Assembly (NCBI GenBank): GCA_032191485.1 | Contig: JAVDOI010000008.1 | Location: 23,681,049-23,745,048 of the forward strand | Direction: 5' to 3' | Source of the DNA: Leptoclinus maculatus | Lineage: Eukaryota; Chordata; Actinopteri; Perciformes; Stichaeidae | Length of the DNA: 64,000 bases | In this document: positions 1 through 9,240 of the stretch, piece by piece | How positions within the stretch are numbered: position 1 is the first letter of the stretch | Layout of the letters: the number at the start of each line of letters is the position of its first letter | Translations under genes and position numbers: made by a program | Notes under the pieces: generated by a model | Databases searched by the model: none | What the model saw: the letters and a program-made list of their open reading frames with translations, nothing else | Told to the model about the DNA's origin: nothing

Positions 1-80
1 TATTTATATAGCGCTTTTCAAAATTCTCAAAGACACTTTACAAACATTAAAATCATCATAAAAAAGCTAAACACTAAAAA
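1..80. repeat. Fish interspersed repeat tail (fragment)
   Basis: The window opens with a tract of the form 'atatagcgcttttcaaa..ctcaaagacactttacaa', which resembles the shared 3' tails of many dispersed fish repeats. No coding sequence or boundaries can be seen because the window edge cuts it. The call rests on recollection of the motif only. Confidence 0.35.
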
Positions 81-611
81 CATAATGTTTTTTTCTCCCC
101 TTAAGCAAGATCTTACAGGACGGAGGCAGCATGTTTTTTGGCCCTATGAATCGTCTGGATTTCCATCTCATTTGAGATTAGCTGAGAAGAGCTGTTTTGG
201 ATTAGCTGAGCTCCTCTCTCTCCCTCTGACACTCTCAGATAAGAGAGCCTGCAGTCGTTGAAACACACTAGTCGAGGAAAATGCCCTTTTCTACATGGTT
301 AAGACTGCTCTGCTTCTCTTGTTGCCCAATGCTAACGCTTTGCGGGAAGGATTATTGCGACAGACTTTGGAGAGCTGACTGTTTTCAGTATCACACAAGG
401 GTCACACCAATAAACAATGCAGATATTGCTATTGTTATTAATGATCTGACATCTCCCGTATATTATTGTCCACCATAGTTAGAAAGGTGGGTGCAGCTAA
501 TCAAAATGCTTTAATCATCAGAAGCTTGTCATAAATTGCCATGACCAGATAAATGATTCTAGTATGGTTTCAGAAAAATATACTCATCAGTCTGCAGTGA
601 TTTTAGTGTCT
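81..611. other. Non-coding stretch, nothing recognised
   Basis: This AT-rich stretch holds only short open frames without recognisable domains, such as a 65-codon frame at 281-478. I see no RNA gene, tandem repeat or transposon terminus in it. Confidence 0.5.
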
Positions 612-780
612 TAAAGGAGCAGTCCGTCATTTTGGGAAATATTCTTACTGTCTCACCCTCAGTCAAATGTTACTATTACTAAATGGTACTAAGGACGAAC
701 GATTGAACGTCAGCGCTCAGCTTCAATCACTGATGTTAAAAACCACAAACCAAGCCAGAAATCTAGGTGTAAATTATGGA
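612..780. repeat. Probable dispersed fish repeat fragment
   Basis: The stretch beginning 'ttaaaggagcagtccgtcat' followed by 'tttgggaaatattc' resembles a repeat commonly seen between fish genes. No terminal inverted repeats were found, so the class is not assigned. Confidence 0.3.
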
Positions 781-1046
781 TTCAGACCTCAACCTGGGCC
801 CTGTTCCTCGTACGTCGCTAACTAATTAGCGAGATAAGTTTGAGGATGAGATCGGATATATCAGGCTTTTCCGGTTCCTCGAAGCAGGTTTAGCTCAATC
901 ACCATAGCAACACATCAATAAGCTTGAACCTGCTCCAGAGCAGGCTCAAGCTGAAGGAAGATGGATAAGTTCACCACTCCCCCGGCAAAAATGTCATCTC
1001 CCTTCCTCATCCCATTAATGAAGGAGCGATATTAGTTAGATTAGCG

Positions 1047-1450
1047 TTTTATAGGGAGAGAGTTCTTCGAGATCGGTCCGTGTACGTTTTGATCGTCTGT
1101 TTTACCGTTCATTCGATGAAACGAAAATACGGAAATGTCCGTATTTTAACGGTAAAACAGATGACTAAAACGTACACGGACCGAGATCGCCAAGATCCCT
1201 TATCCCATCACGATGACTTCCTATACGAGCGCTATCGATTCTGAAGACAAGGAATCATTTATTAACAAGACCTTCTCGAGTCATACATTGTGAACACCAC
1301 ACGAGCATTGACCGTCTCACAGACTGGATCATAGCCGTGAGCTGTTTTGCGAGTGGTACATTATTGTACAGTGTCGGCGATGCCGCTGCATGCCGTGCTG
1401 TTCGTAAAGTTTATTTGGTGCTTAAGAAACTTATGGATGTGTTCAATACA
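1047..1450 (+). pseudogene. HARBI1-like Harbinger transposase, N-terminal remnant, interrupted
   Basis: Read across the inserted hairpin, the frame gives RERVLRD before it and RQDPLSHHDDFLYERYRF after it, followed after frameshifts by FASGTLLYSVGD and CRAVRKVYLVLKKLMDVF near 1346-1445. These match the N-terminal and helix-turn-helix region of PIF/Harbinger DDE nucleases such as HARBI1. The DDE catalytic core is absent, so the copy cannot encode an active nuclease. It lies in the 5' half of the Harbinger element and is oriented toward the Myb-like remnant. The frame is broken by the insertion, by several indels and by stop codons around 1225-1340. Confidence 0.75.
1074..1183. mobile_element. 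110-bp foldback MITE nested in Harbinger transposase
   Basis: The arms CGGTCCGTGTACGTTTT at the left and AAAACGTACACGGACCG at the right are perfect inverted repeats. Pairing continues through about 36 bp with only a few mismatches, and a second inner hairpin (aaaatacgga / tccgtatttt) sits near the tip. The element is flanked by AGAT on both sides. Removing the element and one AGAT rejoins the Harbinger transposase frame. It encodes nothing. The superfamily is unknown to me. Confidence 0.75.
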
Positions 1451-2189
1451 TTACCATGGCACATATTGTATGGACTCACCATTCTGAATCATGTTTGTGT
1501 GCTTAGTTTTTACTTGTTCCCATGTCCTCTTGATGGCTGGTTAAACTACATGGGGCTTGAAAGCACTCATAATTATATGACAGTGTTATTAGTACACCAT
1601 AGCATATCATTATTGTACTCATGATAAGAATAGAGAGAATCACACAATTTCTTTTCACTGCTTCAATTGATTGAATGTCTGATTATGAATAATATACATA
1701 CTGATCCGCCCATACACAGATTCACACACACATATTCAAACTCCTAGTTCTATATGGTAATCTACACATACATGTATAGACACATGTATAGTATGATACA
1801 TAAGCGCATACAGTACATATATCCTCTGTCCATGAAAAGATTCATCAGAAAAAAAACGCACGTGAAAAGTGAAACCTATGAACACGTTGGTTGACAGCTT
1901 ATGAAAAAGTAGTATTAGGTTTCTACTATAAGTACTAGCCTTTTCTGAAGCCGCTAGCTCCATGGTAACATCCGCTAGTACATTCACTAGTACATTCGGG
2001 TCTGTAATGTATCTTTTGCCGTCGAAATGCTGCAAGACCTGACTTGCAGCGGTCATGGCGACTGTGTACAGTGTTTGTTTGGGCTCCTTTTGTGAAAAAT
2101 CCATAAAAAATAAAAGAAAATCGATGTTTTCTTTGCAAAGATGAGGATTTTGTGCATGCTGGGATACCAAAAACGGCCATGGTTTGTGA
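1451..2189. other. Interior of the Harbinger element without clear coding sequence
   Basis: AT-rich interior between the two gene remnants. A minus-strand open frame (1736-2287) runs through it, but only its first residues resemble the Myb-like protein. The rest is unrecognised and partly overlaps another open frame, which suggests decayed sequence. Confidence 0.5.
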
Positions 2190-2330
2190 CGTAATTTTCG
2201 TAAGCAAGCCGTACCAACGGAAGGGATGGCGGTGTTAGATTTAGCCATGATTATGGTCTTGACTTCCTCATATGCGTTCATGATCATCTCCTGCTCGCCA
2301 GCGGAGAAAAAAGACGCTCTTTCTTTTACT
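2190..2330 (-). pseudogene. Harbinger Myb/SANT-like accessory protein, N-terminal remnant
   Basis: On the minus strand the frame reads FSAGEQEMIMNAYEEVKTII followed by MAKSNTA. This resembles the start of the Myb/SANT-like DNA-binding partner protein of PIF/Harbinger transposons, where a 'YEE.K.I...KSNTA' segment precedes the tryptophan-containing helix. Downstream the similarity stops abruptly, so the protein is truncated or frameshifted. In the intact family this partner helps carry the transposase to the nucleus and to the element's ends. Identification rests on a short segment. Confidence 0.55.
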
Positions 2331-3063
2331 TTATTCGCTATTGTACTGTTAGAAAATCATGGTTTCGGTGATCGATGCTTACTCCCTTTGACGTAAAACG
2401 GGCACGCCCAATTATCCTGATGACTGAGGTCTTGCTCGACTTAGCGAGACTGTTTGAGCGCTGATCAGCCTTTGAGGAACCGAGATAGCCTGCCTTCAAT
2501 CATCTCGCTAATTCAAGCTGGATCATTGGACATTTGATCGACTTAGTTGAGCGACGTACGAGGAATAGGGCCCTGAACAGCCATATCAAGACAATTACAA
2601 CATCAGCCTACTATCACCTGAAGAATATATCAAGGATTAGAGCAGGCCTGGCTCCCGAGCCGCATGCGGCTCTTTGCCTGGTTTCATGCCGCTCTTACAT
2701 TCATATCGAAGTTTGTGTTTGTGTTTTTTTTAATGTGCGTGTTCGCTTCGCTTGAGTTCAATACGGTATTTTCGTCAAACGCGCATGTGTGTAAAATGAA
2801 AATACCGCAAAGTTTCCCAGTAGGGACAAGATCATTTGAGTAAACAATTTGTGTCCAGTTCGCTCTCAAAATGGCAGGGAAAAAATGCACAGCAAAACGA
2901 AAATATGAAGATGATGGATCTGGCCTTTTTGGTCGACATGCTGTGTCACTTGGACAGACTGAACCTGACCCTGCAGGGTAAGTTAAAAATGCTGCCTGAC
3001 CTGGTGCAAAGTGTGTTTGCGTTTGTCAACAAACTGAAGCTGTTCAAAGCGCATATTTAAAAG

Positions 3064-3755
3064 CAGTGGCGGCTGGTCCATAGAGGGCGCTAGGGCGCCG
3101 CCCCCCCTTGAGCTACAAATAATAAAAAATAAAATAAATAATAATAATAAATTATACAAATTGACAATATTTGTAATATGTGTAAAATATGATATCTGCG
3201 GTAAATATATGCTTTTCCTGCTCGTCCTCTCTGTCTGTCTGCAGGTCCTCTCTGCGTGTGCACGTCTCAGCTGCTGGGGCGCTGGAGAAACTGCCCCAAA
3301 GAGGCGGGTCTATAAAGCAGTTTAGCCAATGATGCTTTAATGCTGACTAAAGATATAAATGAGTGACATACAATTTAGCCAATCAGCGTCCTCAAATAGA
3401 TTCAGTTTGGGGCAGATTTAATTCTGCCCCAAGCTGCGCGTTCTCGTCGGGACTAGTCTCTACAGGCGAGCGCCAGCGCGAGCACTGCTCCTCCAAGACC
3501 CGTTTGAGAGGAGAACTGAGAGGAGAAACTACAGCTGAAAGAGCTGATCCCAGATCAGCCTGACCTCACAATCAGACAGCAGACTAGCAGGAAAGAGAAG
3601 CAGTACATGAAGCTTCTCTACTAGCTGTACACCAGACAGGTTTGGCTAGCTGGATGACGTCATGCTAATAACTTATTTAGCTTTTTAAAACAACGGGGAC
3701 AGATCCAGCATGGACAGTTAGGGAGTGAGGGACATGAAGCACCTGTCTGAGAAAT

Positions 3756-3799
<44 letters not shown>

Positions 3800-4089
3800 T
3801 TTATATTATAGTTTTATATTATAGTGAATATTATTATATGATATATATATATATTATATTATACTGAATTCCCTGTGAGGGTGACTAAAATAAGATGTCC
3901 TGACGTGTTTGTCAAAGTGTTATTTACTGCTTTTTTTCGTGTTGGAATAAATGTTAAATATTTAACTGCAAAGTAGTAATGCGTGTTTGATACCTTAATT
4001 TGTTTGCATTAAATCATTCTGGGATGTTTGCTTAAATTGATTGGATGTGGCACAGCCCTACCAAGAAAATGTTCCACCAGTCGCCACTG
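3064..4089. mobile_element. Non-autonomous hAT inserted in the hAT transposase relic
   Basis: The ends are inverted repeats: CAGTGGCGGCTGGT at the left and ACCAGTCGCCACTG at the right (13 of 14 match). The flanks are an 8-bp duplication, tttaaaag (3056-3063) and ttcaaaag (4090-4097), differing by one C-to-T change. The 8-bp duplication and CAG-type ends fit hAT. The 1026-bp interior has no recognisable transposase. It contains a GC-rich inverted patch at 3085-3110 and a TA microsatellite. Confidence 0.85.
3759..3791. repeat. (TA)n microsatellite
   Basis: A pure run of TA dinucleotides followed by (TG)n and degenerate TA-rich sequence to about 3860. It lies inside the nested hAT element. Confidence 0.9.
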
Positions 4090-4939
4090 TTCAAAAGGGA
4101 GATTTAACGCATTTTCCCACTCTGCTAAAAGCCAGCGGGCAAGTCACCAGCGCCGCCCTGAATAAGCAAAGAGCCAGATATGCAACACTGATTGAAAACC
4201 TGCACGAAAGCTTTGTGACCCGGTTCCGTGATCTACAACTGAAAAGGCCACAGATTACGTTCCTCGTCGACCCATTTAATGCGGAGACGGACTGTTTGAA
4301 AGACCCGCTAGTCACAGATGAGGCCGCGGCTGAGTTGGAGATGATCGATTTTTGTGAGGAGGACCAACTGAAACCTGCTTTTTAAGGGAAGAGACCATTG
4401 AGTTCTGGAAAAGTGCCAATGGAAAAATACCCCAATGTCAAACGGGCTGCGCTTAAGATACTGTCAATGTTTGGGTCAACATACGTCTGCGAGTCTGTGT
4501 TTTCTACCCTGAAACACGTGAAATCAAAGCATCGATCTGTTCTGACTGACACTCATGTGAAAGAATTGCTTCGAGTGGCAACAACGGAATACAAGCCAGA
4601 TTTGAAGAGGATTGTTCAACGCAAGGAATGCCAGAAGTCCCACTAAGCAACATGCATAGTAAAAGAAAAACGCTATTGTAAATTATTATATTTTTGTTTG
4701 TGGACTTGGTTGAACTGAGAGTTTGTGTGTGTGAGACAGTGCACACAATGTTCATTGTTGAAAATGACTGGCCTGTGGTCTTAGTACTACAAGGTCTATT
4801 TTAATAATGTTCATGTTGTAATACAGGTAACACTTGTGAGATTTGTTCAGATGTGTAAATATTGTTAGAAAAAAAAAAGTTAGAGAGGTTTTAGTACAGA
4901 GAAGGTCAGGTGAGGTCAAGCAAAATTGTCATTTTGGAA

Positions 4940-5001
4940 CCAGCTGTTCCATTGTACTTTTATATACTATATAACTATATATTTCACTTGTTTTATCACT
5001 A
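4940..5001. repeat. 62-bp repeat shared in inverse orientation with 9966-10028
   Basis: The stretch starting ccagctgttccattgtact and continuing 'tttatatactatataactat' recurs almost base for base on the opposite strand at 9966-10028. Outside this block similarity fades, so it is likely a fragment of one dispersed element present twice in the window. No terminal repeats were found. Confidence 0.7.
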
Positions 5002-5075
5002 ATACTTTTCAATCTATCCAAATACAGCAGTTTGGCATCATTTTGACAGCCTGGATCCTATCTGAGCCTGTAAAC

Positions 5076-5480
5076 CAGGGGTCGCCAATAGGCAGACCGC
5101 GGTCCGGATCCGGACCCAGACGCTGTCCTATCCGGACCCGGACGTATAATTGATGGATAATTGAGAATTATACATTTTGGCGGAGCGCTTCCGTTTTAAC
5201 CTGCGCAGCTTTTCTGGCCTTTACGGCACTCATTCAGCAGTTCTGGAAACACACCGACCAATTACATGCATTGTAAATAATCTCACGTGACGCTACTCAG
5301 CCAATCGAATATTTATTCCAAAATGTATCGTGAGTCGAGAGAGATCACGCAGACAGGCGGGAGACGGAGCGAGAGCAGTGAGAGAGAAGCAGTGAGAGAG
5401 AACCAGTGAGAGAAGTGAGTAAGTCGGAGAAGCAAGTTAACATGGCGTGCTCTAAAAAGAGATAAATGAAGGGGGATAAA
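5076..5480 (+). mobile_element. hAT/BED-type element, 5' fragment
   Basis: It begins CAGGGGTCGCC, a typical Charlie-like hAT end. The following 390 bp align closely to 27179-27470, sharing for example 'gatggataattgagaattat' and 'cacgtgacgctactcagcca'. It reaches a start codon (near 5441, MACSKKR) and then a stop and unrelated sequence. The 3' end is missing, so this is a truncated copy. A GC-rich tandem patch (rich in 'ccggatccggacc') at 5098-5145 is absent from the other copy. Confidence 0.7.
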
Positions 5481-6610
5481 ATAATAGTGGCACCTGTGAG
5501 TGTAACATAATACTGGTCAACAGCACAACAAACTACACAGTCCAAAGTGATCATACACCATTCTAAAACAGTTACTGTACATGACCTTCATGACGGTAGG
5601 ATTTATTGCTGGGCTGTTATAGTACACTGCATAAGCTTAAGCTAGGTGTACTTAACAAAATGGCAACTGAGTGTATATCTGTATAACTAATCATTGGCCA
5701 AAATTGACATTTGACTTGGTGTGTATATTAATAGTCTGCTGAGGATATTTTCTGCATTCGTTCTTGACACATATTTCGGTCCATGACAATGGGTAATTTC
5801 AACACTTTACAATGACATTAGTTATTGATTAGTGAGTTTATGTGTGGATATGGTCAGGCAAATTACTTAATTCAAAAAACAAAAACTGCAATGCCAACTG
5901 CTTTTAAGAGGAAACAAACCCAGAATGCTAGTGTGGAAAACTCTAAACCTTCTTTTTGCTGAGCTCTATCAACATCACATTGCTTTGCTTTCTCCATTGG
6001 CACTCAGCGTGCCATTGATCATAAATCACTAATACAGAATGGCTCCATATAAAACATCATTATTAGAAGAACTGGCACCAAAGGATGCTTCTCTCACAAT
6101 ATTTCCAATTTCCTTTTTAAATCAAGGTGCAAGAAGATCAGTACTCAGTAACAGGGCGTCTTCCTCAACAGCTTGTAAATGTCAGGAGCAAAGCAGCTGT
6201 CAATCACCTCTAGTGACACTTTAACAGCAATCACCTTTTGCCAGAGGCAATTATTAATGCATGAGGACCAAGTTACCTGAGAGGACTACAAACAAGAAAA
6301 CAGTTTGTCTCATTTTTGTGTGTAGAAGCAGGTAAATTAAGGACAATAAAGGCTTGTAAAAGAGGAAACATATGGCTGGCACAGAATGTTATAACCACTG
6401 AATATGGTGGCTGTTGCATGTTCTTCCTGTGTTCCAGCAAGTGCTTTCCTCCCAAACGTCAAAGACTGTATGTGTTGTTGAAATGGAAACTCTATATGGC
6501 CTGTAGGTGTGAATGTGTCCAATAATGTGTAAAGACCTTTGATATGCTGAACTTGCCCAGTGTGTGCTGGGATAGCTACAGCCCACCTGCGTCAGATGGG
6601 CATTATCAGT
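5481..6610. other. Intergenic stretch, nothing recognised
   Basis: AT-rich sequence with only short unrelated open frames. I see no exon-like segment with both splice sites, no tandem array and no transposon termini. Confidence 0.5.
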
Positions 6611-6617
6611 GGTTTTG

Positions 6618-6880
6618 GGCAGCTGTGGCTCAGAGATAGAGCGGTGCAATCCCCAGCTTCTCTCGTCCATGTCTATGTGTCCTTGGGCAAGACAATTACC
6701 GTAAATTGCCCCAGTAGGCTGAGCCTGCGGTGTATGAATGGGTGTGAATGGTAAGTGGCACTTGACAGGTGGCACCTTGATTGTTGGCCCCTGCCATTAG
6801 TGTGAGAATGGATGAATGACATGCAGTGTGGATGGAAGACTAGAAAGGCGCTATACAAGTACAAGTCCATTTATCATTTT
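6618..6880 (+). mobile_element. tRNA-derived SINE, with box B region deleted
   Basis: An A-box-like start 'gctgtggctcagagatagag' is followed by the body 'tgtccttgggcaagacaatta', 'gtatgaatgggtgtgaatgg' and the tail 'ggcgctatacaagtacaagt'. This is the same family as 39845-40072. The expected box B (GGTTCGAATCC-like) is missing: the sequence jumps from the A-box region to 'gcaatccccagcttc', so roughly 30 bp appear deleted. Without box B it should not be transcribed by RNA polymerase III. Confidence 0.75.
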
Positions 6881-8639
6881 CAGTCTCATATATGAGTTGA
6901 ACCTGCTACACCCACTAGCAGGTTCAGAAGGCAGTCATCATCTGTTTACGTGGTTGATCACCAATACAAATATAAGAAGACAACACCAACTTCTGGTGCC
7001 ACCAGTAATTATGGCAGGAACAAAGCAGGAAGGGTGATGTAATATAAAGAGCGACAGTCCATTTGGGGTGGCAGTGATTTGTGGGTCAAACAAACACTGG
7101 ACTTTCACCTGGGAGACTGCTGTTTGTGTCCTGTGTGAAACCAAAAGCCATCAACGTATTCTAACATAGTTATTTAATATAAGTACAATTTAAAGCCAAG
7201 ATCTTCACTTGAACCTACCAACAGTTAGCAGGGACTAGAGCTTGACCTCATTGCTCCGCACTGACATTGTGCTGTTAGAGACCCAGTTCATATTGCTAGG
7301 CCCGCTGGAGGGAAGGGATGTACTGGAGAACCAGAACGACGACTGAGCGCGGCAGACTGTCAGACTCTTGCTGCAGTAAAATGAGAGGTTTTTCATGACG
7401 TGATTCTGGTGCTCGGAAACACAACCCCATTTTTTCCACGGGGACTTCCAAAATCAAAACAAAATGAAAGTTCCTTGTTGCAGCTTTAAGGAAAAAACAC
7501 TGAAGAGATAAAAAAGAGAGAAATGCACAAACGTTAACAACAAATTGTCAGAAACAATTTACATGACAGTCTGTAAAAAGACTATTTTAAGACTCCCTAT
7601 GTCTGTTTGTTTCAAGATTGTCCTTCGATAATGTGAGCATAGCACAGAAATGACAATTTGCTGTATGTGCATCACAACTAATAATTCAAGGAATGGCTGA
7701 CCAAAGATCACTGATGGCTTTCCAAGAAAGAATCCCCCGACATCAGAATTCAAATTCAAATAGATTGCTCTGATCATCCTCGAGTCTGATTGGTAGTTTC
7801 TTTTTTCATCTTTTCTTTTTGCATTCATCATTCTTGCCCTTGTGGTGAAGCCAAATTGCAAACACCGCCTTGCGATTGGTACATAATTGCATCCCTGCTC
7901 TGCCACTTTTCATGCTCAGCTCTGCTTGATCCTTTACCTGTGTCATTAGATGTGGAGAGCTCAGGGCACAATGGCCTGGCTTTGGAAAAGCACAGAGGAG
8001 TGTGTAATTACACTCGGCTTTGATTACCTCTCGTTTGGAGCGGCCTGTTCAATAGCCATTAGATGGAGCCGCTCTTCTGGCCGCTGTTTAATGGTCCACT
8101 GGCCCAGTTGTCATTTGCACCCAAACCCACCGCTGCTGTTAAGCTCACAAAAGACTGAGCTTCAAAACACCACAGCCCAGGTCCTTTCTCTGACCGGTGC
8201 TGATCGATCCACACACTGGCCGACCACACACACACATTTAGCATACGGCTTATTTAAATAGAACACCAGACTGCAGTGTTATAGAACAGCTTGAACAGTC
8301 AACTGAGAGAGCAAACAAGTTTTATTTAAGTGAAGTTTTACGGAGTTCAACCGATATGAGTAAAAGATTTCAAAATATCTATTTCCTAATGAAGGTAACC
8401 GTTTCAAAGACCCTTTTGGCGATTGTCATCCTGCATCATCAGGACACACATGGGGACCGAGACCAATCTTTTCACACGGTCTGAGTTCTGTTGTTAGATC
8501 CACGCCAGGCTTCCATTGACAGCTTTCACATCAGCCCAAAAGAACCATACCAACTGGGAAAACAGACCTGAGTTTGTTTTAACCCCGCAAACCCTGAGAC
8601 AGTTTACTGGAAATTACTTAAATGCTACATATCTTTGGC
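6881..8639. other. Intergenic stretch with possible repeat and regulatory patches
   Basis: No coding sequence is recognised. A patch near 7055-7140 ('gtgggtcaaacaaacactgg') and another near 7250-7490 look like dispersed fish repeats. The block at about 7955-8130 is less AT-rich, contains 'gtgtaattacactc' and 'gattacctctcgtttggagc', and looks like conserved non-coding DNA. These are impressions without alignment. Confidence 0.3.
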
Positions 8640-8642
8640 CGT

Positions 8643-9240
8643 CTTTCCACTGCATGGTACAGATCTGCTCGACTTGACTACATTTTTGGTTCAAGGTCTT
8701 TTTCTCTTTTAATTTTCCACTGTAGAAAGTACCGCCTCAGTGTTGGGAGGGATTCTCAGCTTATCACAGCATGAGGACTTTATTAACGCCACCAAGGAAG
8801 TTGTATTTTCGGACCAAATAGGCTGTGGTAATACCAAAGAGTGCCTGATGCTCTATTAAACGTTCATTTAAGTGACACAACACATTCAAAATATTGACCC
8901 AAGTTGTACATCAGACAAATGAAAAATATAATGAATTTATAAGCATCAAGAAAATCATCTTTTGACACCTCAGGGTCCTTAATGTAGTACCACATGTTGT
9001 AGCAATTTATTGAGTAGATCTACAGATGTAGATAGAGTGTGTGCTTTGTTTCTGTTTGAAGGCTCTGGGAGTTTAAGCTGGAGGACTTTAGATGCTGAAT
9101 GGCCTCACCAAAGGCCAATGTCGCCTTCTCCACTTCCTGTCCCCTTACTGGCTCCCTTGCTCGGACCACATCCATCAACCATCTGGGCCCGAATGAGCCC
9201 CATTTGGGGTTCTAGTGGTACCGAGCGGTACCGTAGAAAG
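8643..9240. mobile_element. Possible DNA transposon with ends 'tttccact..ggtac' (decayed)
   Basis: The left 'ctttccactgcatggtacag' and the right 'agtggtaccgagcggtaccg' followed by tagaaag are roughly inverted, in a form seen at hAT-like fish elements. No target duplication could be identified and the interior has no transposase, so the boundaries are tentative. Confidence 0.35.

Larger units (their letters stand above)
797..2572. mobile_element. PIF/Harbinger DNA transposon, internally deleted
   Basis: The ends are inverted repeats: the left end reads GGCCCTGTTCCTCGTACGTC and the right end is its near-perfect reverse complement (one mismatch in the first 20). Both ends are flanked by the trinucleotide CTG, as expected of a 3-bp target duplication; the CWG form is the one I recall for zebrafish Harbinger elements. 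Inside lie a plus-strand HARBI1-like transposase remnant (about 1047-1450) and a minus-strand Myb/SANT-like remnant (about 2190-2330), the two-gene content known for this superfamily. At 1776 bp it is shorter than an autonomous element. Both genes are broken, and the transposase is further split by the hairpin element at 1074-1183. Confidence 0.85.
2871..4646 (+). pseudogene. hAT transposase pseudogene with hATC domain, split by insertion
   Basis: Three blocks are visible. Residues MAGKKCTAKRKYEDD at 2871-2915 are the N terminus. A segment containing FLVDMLCHLDRLNLTLQGK leads to KLKLFKAHI at about 2917-3055. After the nested element, the frame resumes with QKGDLTHFPTLLKAS and runs to about 4385, followed after a frameshift by GSTYVCESVFSTLKHVKSKH. 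That last stretch is the hATC dimerisation domain found in GTF2IRD2- and SCAND3-related hAT proteins. The middle of the protein, with most of the catalytic RNase H-like fold, is missing. At least two frameshifts (near 2917 and near 4385-4425) and one stop at the insertion site break it. Confidence 0.75.
2643..4660 (+). mobile_element. hAT relic (Charlie-like) with internal deletion, host of a nested hAT
   Basis: The 5' part has the 'gagccgcatgcggctcttt' terminal region seen in Charlie-like hAT elements. It continues into a start codon at 2871 (MAGKKCTAKRKYEDD) and then jumps at about 2917 to sequence from the C-terminal half of the transposase. The 3' part carries a hATC dimerisation domain. 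No clear 3' terminal inverted repeat is visible after 4660, so the right boundary is uncertain. The copy is disabled by the internal deletion, by frameshifts and by the 1026-bp hAT inserted at 3064-4089. Confidence 0.7.
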
